In this document: positions 43,333 through 53,102 of the stretch, piece by piece | Layout of the letters: each line of letters begins with the position of its first letter | Numbering within the stretch: position 1 is the stretch's first letter | Source of the DNA: Bursaphelenchus xylophilus | Lineage: Eukaryota > Nematoda > Chromadorea > Rhabditida > Aphelenchoididae | Assembly: GCA_904066235.2 (NCBI GenBank) | Contig: CAJFCV020000003.1 | Coordinates: 1,860,001-1,924,000, forward strand | DNA length: 64,000 bases | Reading direction: 5' to 3' | Notes under the pieces: model-generated | Databases searched by the model: none | What the model was told of the DNA's origin: nothing | Seen by the model: only the letters and a program-made list of their open reading frames with translations | Made by a program: the position numbers and the translations under genes

Positions 43333-44159
43333 ACTTCCGTTGCCAGTAAGCACTTTTGGACGCTAGATCCTTTGTAAATTTCCTCGGACTTTCAGCATCC
43401 GCTAGGTCACCATTAAGGATCGATCTGCGAAGGATTGGCTTCCCTTGTCGGCGTCACACTTGGTGTACTTAAAGTTAGTACCCTTGCTAGCCGAAAAATG
43501 TTTCTTCTCTGACCGTTCTCCTTGTTTCTCACTCTCTCTCTCTTCGCCAAAGATTACAACATGGCTCGGATGCGTCTGTAAAGCGCTAACCGTAAATTTA
43601 CGGCTCTAAATATAATATGATCGTTGCTTCTTGTCCACTTCTCTTGTACACAACATTTTTCTTTCGTTTACTATGGTAATATGTTAATATTGCATCAGAA
43701 ATTTCCGCTATTAATTTTTTCGAATCGATTTCCTAAAGTACGGTATGTCGCTTAATAAATTACTTTATTAGACTACACGCGTACGATTACTCGATTACTC
43801 CCGGGCCCATAAAGATTTCCGGGTTTGATCTATTTAAAAAAACGGAGAAGCTGCGAAAAACAGAAGATAAAAGAATCCAATTAACTCGTCACTAAACCCG
43901 AATCCGAGCGTTTATAAATATCCAGGAGAGGCCTCGAAATAGGGCCGAATAAAGGCCGCCAAATCCAATTTGCTCGTCACACCACTGGCGACATTATGAA
44001 GAAGGAAGTGAGGTCAGATTTGGCAACATCCACAACAACATGACGTAGAGGCGAGAGTTTGAAACGATGAAATGACTGGGAAATATGAGGCTGAAGGGCG
44101 AGGGATGCGTTGGAAATTGGCAAAAAATTTAAAGTCTGACAGGGAAAGCACAGATTCTA
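43333..44159. other. Unique DNA with one weak repeat fragment
   Basis: CTGACCGTTCTCCTTGTTTC near 43505 is a degraded centre of the 450 bp family. No supported coding sequence. Confidence 0.35.
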
Positions 44160-44304
44160 TCAGTCTGTCGGGAAAATAATGAGCATTCTGTTGCTGCCCT
44201 GATGGCGTCGCTGAATTGAAAAGCAATTTGATTTTGTCACGACACAATTTGTTTTCTTGCGACTCTCGATGCGACAGAGTGCTCATTATTTCCCCGACAG
44301 TCTG
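44160..44304. mobile_element. MITE, subfamily A
   Basis: Left TCAGTCTGTCGGGAAAATAA, right CTCATTATTTCCCCGACAGT. Confidence 0.88.
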
Positions 44305-44331
44305 TTAAACAGACACACTGTAAGACCGGTC

Positions 44332-44780
44332 TTTTCCCTTGGCGGCGATGTAATTTTCGAAGCGGTAGAGTGCTAATTATTTCCCCGACAGTATGATATT
44401 GTAAAATAATGACCACAATAGGCCGCTGAATTGAAAAGCAGTTTGATTTTGCCGCTTACAATTCACTTTCCCGGTGGCAATGCGATTTTCGATGCGACAT
44501 ATAGTGAGGGACCTGATCCAATGGCAAAAAACGTGTCATTTTGCATCCCGTAAGGGACCAAAATGACTCCAAACCCTTCCCTTCTCTAACAATAAGCTAA
44601 AAAACTCCGCTTTGAAAAGCGCGCTCTTTCCATCAAGGCGGGCTCTTCAAAACGGGGTTTTTTAGCTTAGAGAAGGGAAGGGTTTGGAGACGTTTTGATC
44701 CCTTCTGGGATGCAAAATGAGACGTTCTTTGCCATTGGATCCGGTCCACTGTAGTGCTCATTCTTTTCCCGGCAGACCGA
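44332..44780. mobile_element. Subfamily A MITE pieces, one split by a GATCCAG element
   Basis: A right half at 44332-44397, then a copy whose arm GATTTTCGATGCGACAT (to 44500) resumes as GTGCTCATTCTTTTCCCGGC (from 44754) after the inserted element at 44501-44752. Confidence 0.8.
44501..44752. mobile_element. GATCCAG-family element inserted in a MITE
   Basis: Left TAGTGAGGGACCTGATCCAA, right CATTGGATCCGGTCCACTGTA-type end; TA flanks both sides. It shares the GGGAAGGGTTTGGAG arms with 34546-34687. Confidence 0.85.
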
Positions 44781-44834
44781 TACGAACTTTGATGCTGCAT
44801 CCTATCTTCTCAACTTTTAACTTTTATCCTGTTT

Positions 44835-45021
44835 TACAGTGACGAACCTGATACAGTGGCAAAAAACGTACTATTTTGAATCCGGGAGCATCAAAAATAT
44901 GGCAAAATGCATCCCTCTCCAAGTTAAAAAAAACTTTGCTTTGAAGGGCGCGCCCTTTCCCTCGCAAAAAGAGCCTTTTGAAACCTGAGTTTTTTTCACT
45001 TTCAGAGGGAAGCGTTTGGCC
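44835..45021. mobile_element. GATCCAG-family element, right end lost
   Basis: Left TACAGTGACGAACCTGATAC; the right arm decays after CACTTTCAGAGGGAAGCG. Confidence 0.7.
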
Positions 45022-45106
45022 ATCAAATAAAACCTTGTTTTTCACTCCTCTCCTATGTTTCGCACATGATCTCCGATCGATTGCCCTCGGCACAGATGAC
45101 ATTCAG

Positions 45107-45337
45107 TGCTCCCAAACCATCAAATCGAGTTGTTTTGCCGACCTTTAGTCCTCTCAAATAACCACTTCAAGCCGGGGTGTTCAGACAATTTTCGGTCACT
45201 TGAGAATCCTTCAAACATTCGCCCGGATCATGTCGGATTTGTAGTCGAGAAAAAAGAGGGGCAAAAAACAAAGATTGATAAGTCGGAGACAAAGAAGAAG
45301 AGATTGGAGGGCAAAGCTTGTGTTTTCAGGTGTTCAA
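45107..45337 (+). CDS. Internal exon candidate, unidentified
   Basis: The acceptor AGATGACATTCAG and donor TCAA|GTGAGT bracket 231 nt. With two leading bases and one trailing base, 76 codons are open. The second half is markedly basic and coding-like (VGFVVEKKEGQKTKIDK, then SETKKKRLEGKACVFRCS). No membrane segment or known domain. It shares its phase class with 5906-6052, 27825-27920 and the start of 53103-53323, so these are splice-compatible in order; linkage is unproven. Confidence 0.4.
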
Positions 45338-45479
45338 GTGAGTTGGTGAGAGAGACAAAAACATATTCTGTTTGTCGCGTGCAGACTTTTCGGTTCGACA
45401 ACAGTTCGGGCTAACACAATGATTCATCGATACGAGGACAAGGACAGGCGGAGAGCCAGAAAAGGATGGTAGAAGATGC

Positions 45480-45545
45480 CCGCGAGGATTGAGAGAGCCG
45501 TCGAATGTTTGGCGGAGGCTCGGCGAAAGCTCGGCGGAGGCTTAC
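45480..45545. repeat. GGCGGAGGCTCGGCGAAAGC repeat fragment
   Basis: Inverse orientation of the CTCCGCCAAGC repeat at 16.1 kb; about four units. Confidence 0.55.
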
Positions 45546-45659
45546 AGTTTCACCACTTATTCCAATTTTAGCTATTGCTCAATTTACAGGGGAAGTACCC
45601 TAAGTGCGACGCTCAGATTTTGATGAAACTTGGCACAAATTTAGAACAATTTTTTCTAA

Positions 45660-46251
45660 CAAGGAAAGTACTTTTATGGGGGCTCCTACTTTTTGACGGG
45701 ACATATCTCATAAAATCAGAAAAAATGTGCTGATCAAGGATATATACATCTTAGCTGCCCATTTTAGGTTTTTAGGGATGAAAACTCAATCGGAAGTTGA
45801 CTTAAAGTCCTATATAAACCCCTCTTCGCTTAATTTTTCACATGTTTACAATTTTTATTTTATCTTAAAATGATGTTTATTGAGTTTCTAAGACGCAATA
45901 AATCAGTCTTGGCACAAACATTTATTTTTCCGACTTTCAAATTCAAAAAAAGTTGATTCAGTCCAAAAGCGAAATCGAACCCGTGCGGCGTTCTCCCTCT
46001 TGATTCCCAGACTACGGCACTAGCCACTCGGCCACACCGCTCTCTTCCGAAGGAAGAGACCGACTGCGCTTTTTATCGTTTCGAATGCCTGCGCCTTTTG
46101 TAGGGAATTTAGCCAGTTTTTGGGCATTTTCACCCCTAAAAACCTAAAATGGGCAGCTAAGATTTATATATCCTTGATCAGCACATTTTTTCTGATTTTT
46201 TGAGATATGTCCCGTCAAAAAGTAGGAGCCCCCATAAAAGTACTTTCCTTG
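45660..46251. mobile_element. Inverted-repeat transposon with TAA duplication, carrying a tRNA-like block
   Basis: Ends CAAGGAAAGTACTTTTATGG and the inverse CCATAAAAGTACTTTCCTTG; TAA at 45657-45659 and 46252-46254. It is homologous to 36312-36715 (other orientation) except for about 196 extra bases at 45879-46074. Confidence 0.88.
45961..46042 (-). tRNA. tRNA-like sequence (type II, Ser/Leu-like), probably a pseudogene or SINE head
   Basis: The minus strand reads TGGCCGAGTGG (A box) with a D stem GGC/GCC, a long variable region, and GGGTTCGATTTCGC close to a B box. The T and acceptor stems pair poorly and the anticodon stem is only three pairs, so I assign no anticodon. It lies inside a transposon. 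This looks like a degraded tRNA or tRNA-derived SINE, not a working gene. Confidence 0.4.
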
Positions 46252-47072
46252 TAAGATATATGCAAGAACCTAGCTCGCGCTTTGCAGAAACCACCAAGAT
46301 TTTTAGACTGTCGGCGAAAATTTAGGATTTTTTGCCTAATTTTGGCACAAAAAGTTTCATGCCTATTTCTACCGTAATGGATAATGTTTCTTCAAAAAAT
46401 CAAATTTTTCCGCACGAAACTGCCAAAGTTATGGCCAAAAAGCGTTTTTTTCTCTCTGACCGCTCTCCACATTCAGCGTGCTCTCTCGGCGGCAAAAATC
46501 GTTCGATACCTCGGCGGCACCCGCAAAGCGCGAGCTAAAACTTTCAGGGATTGATATTTAGTCCATACTCGACATGTGTGCAAACTTTAAAGAAAATCTG
46601 AGCGTCGCAACTGGAGTACTTCCCCTGTTAGTCTTCTTAATCCTGAGTTATTGAAATTGTCTTAACCGGGTATCACTGCAGTAATAAATTCGTGTAAAAT
46701 ACCTTAAAATAGATGGTAAACTATCCTAGGACCTGAATTTTGAGGCATCCCAAGGTAACTTCGACCCTAAAATTGCGCAGCTCGCTTTTTTTTGTCGTTT
46801 GCAGAAGCCAAATTTTTACCCAAAAATTAGTAATTTGATTGTGTCGTACGTCAAAACAATTCTTTCAGAAAATTGAAAAAACAAGGAAACTCGGATCATT
46901 GATTTTTTGCGAAGTGCCACAGAATTATCGAGCTTGAAAAATTGTTTTCCTCTTCGAAAAAACATTTTTCTCGAAATTCTCTGGGAAAGTTTTCTTTTGT
47001 GACTCGATAATTCAGCGACATTTCGTCAAAAATCAATGATCCGAGGTTCCTTGTTTTTTCACTTTTATTTTG

Positions 47073-47152
47073 ACGTGTGTCGTGACACAATTCATTTTAG
47101 CGGCGATGCAATTTTCGATGCGACAGAATGCCAATTATTTTCCAGACAGACT
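47073..47152. mobile_element. Right-half MITE, subfamily A, with altered terminus
   Basis: GATGCGACAGAATGCCAATT then ATTTTCCAGACAGACTA. The usual TTTTCCCGACAG has become TTTTCCAGACAG, which creates an acceptor-like TTTTCCAG. Confidence 0.75.
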
Positions 47153-47441
47153 ACTCATTTGTCCCGTTGACTTCTTGGTTTCCAATTTTTTTGTTGTGCT
47201 TTGTTACAAGCCTCTTTCTCGCACCAGATGCGACAAATGGTTGCGCTTCTTCACCTGTTTGTTTGCATGTTGAAACATCTTCAACTGGGCCGCGTAAAGA
47301 GTCAAGTGGCGCGCACTTGAGACTGCACTAGTTGACGTGACTAATTCTGCAAAGGACGAAATTGGTGGAAGTAATTAATAAAGAGCGAAGATCTCAAAGA
47401 TGAGCAATCAAACGCTCAGAAACTGAAAAAAAACGTGATAA

Positions 47442-47588
47442 AAGGGCCTTGAAATCGCCCACAATCGCGCCTTGAAATCGCCCATAATCGTTTTGCGACG
47501 GCGGCCGCAGCTGGAGATTTGGTGCGCGACAGCGGTGAGGCGAGACATTTTGATGCGACGATCCGCCGTTATTTTCCCGACAGACAGA
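47442..47588. mobile_element. Subfamily C MITE, left end replaced by a short tandem repeat
   Basis: CTTGAAATCGCCCA is present twice in tandem at the left, and the right end GCGACGATCCGCCGTTATTT is intact. Confidence 0.75.
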
Positions 47589-47740
47589 TAAGTCCGTTCA
47601 AAAAGTCGCTGGAATGAAATGGCGACACGCACTGCGCGAAACAAAAGTTCATTTTGCAACGTGCAGGCTTTTTGGGCGGGCCTGTATTTTTTGCACAGCG
47701 AAAATACCAAAAATCTATCCGGCGAAATTCCGGTAGGGCT
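47588..47740. mobile_element. AGTCCGT-family fragment
   Basis: AGTCCGTTCAAAAAGTCGCT, GGCGACACGCACTGCGCGAA and AAGTTCATTTTGCAACGTGC are diverged left-arm motifs. Confidence 0.5.
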
Positions 47741-47744
47741 GATA

Positions 47745-47889
47745 TCAGTCTGTCGGGAAAATAATGTGGATTCATCCCGCCTTGGCCCATCATCACCTTG
47801 CGGACGCTAGCCGCGGCTGGAGAGTTGGTCCGTGGGAGCGGCGAAACGTTTTACTTTGACAAATCCACATTATTTTCCCGACAAACTAA
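47745..47889. mobile_element. MITE, subfamily B
   Basis: Left TCAGTCTGTCGGGAAAATAA, right CACATTATTTTCCCGACAAA. Confidence 0.9.
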
Positions 47890-48257
47890 TAAAATCTGAA
47901 AAAATTGTAGAGTTCGCCTACTTTTTTCTCCATTTTTTAGGTGATATCCATGATCTGCAAACAAAAAAATGCAATTTCTCAAGGAATAAGAGCATTCCGG
48001 ACTACTTGGGTGGCGTTGCAAGTGCATTAAAGTAGCTTTTACTTGTCTGGTTTTTTCACGAAATAATTTATCGAGATGAGAAATCATTAGTCTTTCCGGA
48101 TGGCTTGGACTTTTTGCTTGACCCTACTTGATCTGTTCAAACAAATCCAGTCGCGTTTTGCCTCCGGGTGCTAAGTAGCGGTCCGATTTGCGGATTCCTC
48201 TCGATATCTGGATGTTTTTTTTTGTTTGGGGATGAGTAATGTCTAGGTATAGATTAC

Positions 48258-48612
48258 ACTAGCGTTTTCATAAAGTGCATGGACACTTTTTGGCTTTCCC
48301 ACAGTGCATTTTGAACTTTTTCCTACGCTTGTCGCCAATGCGCAGTGCAAAACAAAAAAAAAGCCGTTTGCACCGTGCGCAAAAAACCCGGAATTTTGCA
48401 CTGTGCATTTGCAACATCTCCACGACATGAGCAAGCCTCAAAAATGTTGCTGCGGCGGCGCCAGAAATTTTCACAGCGCAAACATTTTTTTTAGGCATGC
48501 ACTGTGCGAAAAGAGGAAAATGCACTGCGCGTTGGCGACAAGCGTGGGAAGAGGCGTGAAAATGCACTGTGCGAAAGGGAAAAAATCCACGCATTTTATG
48601 AAAATACTAATA
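48258..48612. mobile_element. Complete CATAAAGTGCG element with inverted ends
   Basis: Left TAGCGTTTTCATAAAGTGCA, right CGCATTTTATGAAAATACTA. The arms also mirror each other at ACGCTTGTCGCCAATGCGCA and CGCGTTGGCGACAAGCGTGG. About 355 bp with several GCACNGTGC palindromes. Confidence 0.8.
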
Positions 48613-48744
48613 TCAGCCTATCGGGAAAATAATGAATACAGAGTGGCACCGGTCACATCGCTCAAGTGAAATTTAATTTGATTTTGCCGCAACACAATTC
48701 ATTTTTGATGCGACAGAGCACTCATTATTTTTCCGACAGGTTGA
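48613..48744. mobile_element. MITE, subfamily A, diverged
   Basis: Left TCAGCCTATCGGGAAAATAA, right CTCATTATTTTTCCGACAGG. Confidence 0.85.
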
Positions 48745-48762
48745 TAAACAATTTTTTACACT

Positions 48763-48917
48763 TCAGTCTGTCGGGAAAATAATCTGGATTTATCACACCT
48801 TAGAATTGCCCATCATTACTTTGGGACTTCAAGCCGCGGCTGGAGATTTGGCGCGCAATCGCGACTAGGCGAGCCATTTTGCTGCCCCAAATCCACATTA
48901 TTTTCCAGCCAGACCGA
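48763..48917. mobile_element. MITE, subfamily B
   Basis: Left TCAGTCTGTCGGGAAAATAA then TCTGGATT, right AATCCACATTATTTTCCAGC. Confidence 0.88.
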
Positions 48918-48992
48918 TGTTATCTCATACAATTTAATATAATACCTGTGCAATTCTTTCCCTCCAAATCCACTCCAAACAAGTTTTTGCAG

Positions 48993-49157
48993 CCCTGCTC
49001 TTGTCACTTTACATGTAGCGTCATCAAGTCCAACGTCAGCGAATTTTTTGAGTTTGTTCTTTTATCCCATGCCAATGGCCGGCGGGATTGCGAACAGCGT
49101 TCCGCTGAATTTCAGCAGGACGAACAGTTGGACTCAAGACAAATCAAGGGCCCTTAG
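48993..49157 (+). CDS. Terminal exon candidate, unidentified
   Basis: The acceptor AACAAGTTTTTGCAG opens 54 codons to TAG 49155-49157 in phase 0 (PCSCHFTCSVIKSNVSEFF early, FQQDEQLDSRQIKGP last). The second plus-strand frame is also open for a similar length (PALVTLHVASSPTSANFL), so the frame is uncertain even if the exon is real. GC content is higher than in the flanks. No poly(A) signal close by and no known domain. Confidence 0.33.
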   Translation, partial: PCSCHFTCSVIKSNVSEFFEFVLLSHANGRRDCEQRSAEFQQDEQLDSRQIKGP

Positions 49158-49214
49158 GAGATAAACAAGATAAATGGTGATGGGAGCGAAGAATATTGGG
49201 GGGACAAACAACTA

Positions 49215-49365
49215 TCAGTCTGTCGGGAAAATAATGTGGGTTCGTTGCGGCGTGGAATCGTCATTATCGCGTTGCGATGGGAAGCCGAGGATAGAGAGGC
49301 AGAATCTCTTATTTTTTAGCGATGAGACTCTGTGAAAAATCCACATTATTTTCCCGACAGACTGA
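49215..49365. mobile_element. MITE, subfamily B
   Basis: Left TCAGTCTGTCGGGAAAATAA, right TCCACATTATTTTCCCGACA. Confidence 0.9.
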
Positions 49366-49374
49366 CAACTTGTC

Positions 49375-49560
49375 CGAAAGTCGCTGGAATGATTTTTTTG
49401 ATGATTATATAATGCAAAAAACTCACAATCAGGGTGTCAGCGACTGCCCAAAATGCCTATTGCACGGCGCAAAAAGCAAGAAATTGCACAGTGCGAAAAG
49501 AACTTTTCTTTTCTCACAGTGCATGTCACCGAAATCACTCCAGTGACTATTTGTGGACAA
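49375..49560. mobile_element. AGTCCGT-family element, left end eroded
   Basis: AAAGTCGCTGGAATGATTTT, GTGTCAGCGACTGCCCAAAA, TTGCACAGTGCGAAAAG, GCATGTCACCGAAATCACTC. Confidence 0.65.
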
Positions 49561-49974
49561 CAAGGAGGCCATACCAGGCTTTGGAATTTTTAAAAAAAGC
49601 ATAAATAAATAATCCTTGGCATTCTGTTTCAACTCCATTTTTCTGTCATTTTCTCCTGAAAATACAGCTTGATTACACACCAAAAATGTGTATAATGGTT
49701 GTTACTGCATATATAAAATTGAAGCTTGAACTCTGCGTAAACTTACCATGTATATTTCATATAAAAAACTATGGTATTTTACCTGTTTAAAACAGTAATT
49801 CTTGGGACCTATTAGATCGTTCAGAAAGTTCGTTTGTTTTCTTCATTGCTTTGTTTTACAAGGATTGTTTGTTGTTTGGCAAAGGGTATGTATTTCTTTG
49901 ATACAGCTTTTTCTCCTCTACAAAACTGTGCATTTAAATTTGCTTATGAAAATTTGATTTTTCATAATAATACA

Positions 49975-50190
49975 GGGTGGTCAGAAAAAACGGAAACTTT
50001 ATTTCATGGCTCCTGGCGCGAAAATGTTTAGGTGTAGCCAAATTATTCTTTTACTTTTAAATTCTCCGAGTTCTTCTGCCCTAGTACTTCGATTTTCATG
50101 TCCATATCGATTATTTAACATGGCTTTTTTGTATGTCAAAAAGAGGGACCTCGATTTTGGACTTCCGTTTTTTCTGGCCACCTTGTTTGC
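49975..50190. mobile_element. Small transposon, CAGGGTGG(T/C)CAGAAAAAACGG ends
   Basis: Left ACAGGGTGGTCAGAAAAAAC, right GTTTTTTCTGGCCACCTTGT, about 25 bp matched, 215 bp apart. The CAGGGTGG end is shared with 1861-2209; both are likely mariner-like MITEs. Confidence 0.65.
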
Positions 50191-50684
50191 AGCGCTAAAA
50201 TTATTTTTGATCACTTGGAAATTGCATAATTACTCAGCAATTCACACCCCAAAACCAGTTCTTTCCAACTATTTTTATATGCTGTTTATGACATCAGGCC
50301 ATTTCTCCGAGACTTCCCGGTAATTCATCAGGCCAATCAAGATTACTATTTATCGGAACGGGCCAAAATGACAATTGCCTTCGGAACAGAGGGCTCATGC
50401 TTTGAGGGCCGAACAAAAGGTGACAGAAGGTCGCATTCACTCCAACTTTTGCTTTGTTTTTTGAGAAAATCTGCAGGGAAATGGGGATAAAATAACTTTT
50501 GTTTGTCACAATGAACAGTGCTTTTGTAACAAACGTTGAAATTGTAGAAGATGAAGAGCAAGGTCTGTTCTTTGCTTCTGAAGGATTTTTTGTCCAAAAA
50601 ATCAAATATTTCATACTTTTTTACAAAGTAAAATGCTTATATTATCTTTGAATTTTTCCTCATATGATGCCTTCGACATATTTT
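50191..50684. other. Unique DNA; overlapping minus-strand frames, not called
   Basis: Minus-strand frames of 83-106 codons at 50294-50614 were inspected for transposase motifs because of the neighbouring mariner-like ends; no D,D,D/E spacing was recognised. Confidence 0.3.
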
Positions 50685-50800
50685 TAGTCTGTCGGGAAAA
50701 TAATGAGCACAATAATAAGAAATAAAAAGCAATTTCGTTTTGTCACAACTCATTTTCTTTTCGATGCGACAGAGTGCTCATTATTTTCCCGACAGATTGA
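50685..50800. mobile_element. MITE, subfamily A, internally deleted
   Basis: Left TTAGTCTGTCGGGAAAATAA, right TTATTTTCCCGACAGATTGA, 116 bp. Confidence 0.88.
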
Positions 50801-50805
50801 TAGTA

Positions 50806-50965
50806 TTTTCATAAAGTGCACGGACATTTTTTCTCTTCCAATCATCGCATTTTGAACTTTTTCCCAGGCTTGTCGCCAACGCACAGTGCATTTCTCTCTT
50901 TTCGCACAGTGCAAGCTTCAAAAAAGCCGTTTGCACAGTGCAGAGTTTTGAGCAATGCGCCCTGC
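50806..50965. mobile_element. CATAAAGTGCG element, left part
   Basis: TTTTCATAAAGTGCACGGAC to GCAATGCGCCCTGCA. The right part is replaced by a subfamily B MITE lacking its left end. Confidence 0.65.
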
Positions 50966-51102
50966 AAAATAAGGTGGATTTCGCCCCCTTGGAATCGCCC
51001 ACTATGGTTTTGAGACGGTTAGTCGCGGCTAGCGATTTGGTGAGGCGACAAAAACGATGCATTTTGCTGCGACAAATCCACATTATTTTCCCGACAGACT
51101 GA
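50966..51102. mobile_element. Subfamily B MITE without left terminal repeat
   Basis: Starts within AATAAGGTGGATTTCGCCCC; the right end CATTATTTTCCCGACAGACT is complete. Confidence 0.8.
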
Positions 51103-51192
51103 TAGCATCGTCGCCGTTCAAGGAGCTGCGACATGTCGCAACAAAGTCTCCCCACTTTGCAGAAATTTCAAAACTTTTCGAATCGCTTACTA

Positions 51193-51335
51193 TCAGTCTG
51201 TCGGGAAAATAATGTGGATTTTTCGGGCCTTTATGTAAATCGTCCATTATAGCTTTGCGACGGGCAGAGATTTGGCGATGCGACAATACGAGATCTTTGC
51301 TGCGACAAATCCACATTATTTTCCCGACAGACCGA
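51193..51335. mobile_element. MITE, subfamily B
   Basis: Left TCAGTCTGTCGGGAAAATAA, right CATTATTTTCCCGACAGACC. Confidence 0.9.
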
Positions 51336-51405
51336 TATATTTACTTGTACTGCTTTCCTGCACACGCCTGTAACTCCCGATCACCTTGACCTTTTCCCGT
51401 TTCAG

Positions 51406-51446
51406 GCGGCCAGATGCCCACTTACGATCAGTGATTTGTTCCGCAA
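51406..51446 (+). CDS. Micro-exon candidate 1 of a plus-strand gene
   Basis: 41 nt between the acceptor CTTTTCCCGTTTCAG and donor GCAA|GTGAGT. With one leading base it reads RPDAHLRSVICSA and leaves one base. It joins in phase through a 34 nt intron to 51481-51541. All plus frames are open in so short a piece, so frame support comes from the join. The minus strand is also open over this locus (LQTWIECYVAGMLQREGG, then a GTAAGT), so the strand is a real alternative. Confidence 0.37.
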
Positions 51447-51480
51447 GTGAGTGAAATCGGATCCCCCCTTCTCTTTGCAG

Positions 51481-51541
51481 CATCCCTGCCACGTAACATT
51501 CGATCCAGGTTTGTAATTGAGACGACTTGCCTAACCGATTT
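51481..51541 (+). CDS. Exon candidate 2 of a plus-strand gene
   Basis: 61 nt between the acceptor CCTTCTCTTTGCAG and a consensus donor TTT|GTAAGT. Only the frame with two leading bases is open (SLPRNIRSRFVIETTCLTD), exactly the phase left by the previous candidate. The 34 nt intron is unusually short, but its GTGAGT...TTTGCAG ends are canonical. Product unknown. Confidence 0.4.
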
Positions 51542-51646
51542 GTAAGTCATCCCTTGGGATCCGGAGTAAAAACAAAACTCTTGATCTTTAATTTGAAAAA
51601 AAAGTTTTTTTTTTTTTTTCTTTGATTCTTTGGCAAGTTTTTGCAG

Positions 51647-51740
51647 GAGAAAAAAAAGGGTTTTAACCAACAAAAAAAGAGAGACTGTTGATTTACAGTT
51701 CATTCCGTTTCTATCAATCTGGTTCAAGGTCGTTGTTTGA
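51647..51740 (+). CDS. Possible terminal exon of the same plus-strand gene
   Basis: The acceptor CAAGTTTTTGCAG, then one base completing the previous codon and 30 codons to TGA 51738-51740 (RKKRVLTNKKRETVDLQF, then IPFLSIWFKVVV). It is A-rich and Lys-rich, so coding character is weak; the phase fits. Confidence 0.28.
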
Positions 51741-51994
51741 GGGTGAGAGCAAACATCCGAATAAGGGGAAAGGTATACTTTGTTCGGTGGAAAAAGTTAG
51801 TTTTAGAAGGGGGATTTTTGGTGGGTTTGAGTGGATGACGAAAATAATCTGGGAGTGAGAAAATCTGAGGTTTTGCTGATGCTGGGTGGAAATTACAATT
51901 AAAAGACGATTCGCCAGAATTTGAATCGGCTGCGGCGGTAGAATTTTACCATGCCATTTTTTATGTAGAAGTAATACATCTTGAGCAACTCACA

Positions 51995-52390
51995 GGGGAA
52001 GTACTGCAAGTGCGACGCTCAGATTTTCTTTAAATTTTGCACACACGTCGGGTATGGACGAAATATCAATTCCTGAAAGTTTTAGCTCGCGTTTTGCAGG
52101 CGCCGCCGAGATATCGAATGATTTTTGCTGCTGAGAGAGCATTAAACGTGGAGAGCGGTCAAAAATTGATTTTTTCTGGAAACATTACCCTTGACGGTAC
52201 AAATAGGTTTGAAACTTTTTGTGTTGAAATTAGGCAAAAAGTCCTAAATTTTGGCCGACTTTCGATCTGAAAATCTCGGTTGTTTCTGCAAAGCGCGAGC
52301 TAGGATTCTCGTATACATCTTGGAAAAAATTATCCTAAATTTGTCCCAAGTTTCATCAAAATCTGAGCGTCGCACTTGGAGTACTTCCCC
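51995..52390. mobile_element. 450 bp palindromic element, complete
   Basis: Left GGGGAAGTACTGCAAGTGCG, right CGCACTTGGAGTACTTCCCC; orientation opposite to 42580-43026. Confidence 0.88.
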
Positions 52391-52639
52391 TGTCAGTAAA
52401 ATATTTTTTGAAAAATGTGTCATGATGACGAATTTACTGACATGGCAAAAACTGTTAGCAACGTCCGACCTTCTGAAAATATTTTTTGAACGGTGATCGT
52501 TATTTTTCTTGATAACGCAGCTTGGTCACGGTTACTGTAACATGGCGATTTTGAAACTTTTATAACAATAAGCACATCAAAGATTACAATGAAAGCCGTC
52601 CCGATTTCGCCGATTATAGAGCTTCTCAAGACGAAAGTT

Positions 52640-52990
52640 GAAAAATACAACGCTGTCCATGTTTTGCTTTCTCTTTTGTCTGAAAATATCGCTGAATATC
52701 TCGACAGCTCTTAGAAAGCACAAGCTAAAACTTTTTGGAATTGATAAGTGGCCTATGCCCGACTCCTTTCTCAATTTTTTTGCCCTTCAGGCGTTGGAGA
52801 TAAGCTGTTTATCCCAAAAAAACAACATTTACATAGCTTTTTTATAATTTTTTCAACAAAAGACCCCTCTAAAAATTCAAGAAGATAATCTTTACACTCA
52901 TTGCCTACGTTGAGTTAACTCTGAATTCAACGTCTTCAAAATTTCATCAAAATTTGTGCGTCACACTCGGAAAAAAATACAAAAAATGCT
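52640..52990. mobile_element. Degraded 450 bp family fragment
   Basis: ATATCGCTGAATATCTCGAC, AAAGCACAAGCTAAAACTTT and GTGCGTCACACTCGGAAAAA are recognisable family motifs. Confidence 0.5.
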
Positions 52991-53102
52991 CGCTGCACTT
53001 CAAGCCAAAAAAATTATTTTTTAATCAGCGATTGATTAAAAAAGTCCATTTCTTTGAGTTGGAATCAAAAACCTTTCCATGTTTGGCCTTGTTTCGTAAC
53101 AG

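Larger units (their letters stand above)
45589..46625. mobile_element. 450 bp palindromic element split by a 592 bp transposon
   Basis: The left part (45589-45659) begins GGGGAAGTACCCTAAGTGCG; the right part resumes at 46252 with TAAGATATATGCAAGAACC and ends GGAGTACTTCCCC. Removing the insertion and one TAA restores the family sequence TTTTTTCTAAGATATATGC. Confidence 0.88.

Noticed and set aside
50294..50614. Possible mariner transposase remnant on the minus strand
   Set aside because: Next to mariner-like ends, but I could not find catalytic-motif spacing or a conserved block, and two overlapping frames are equally open.
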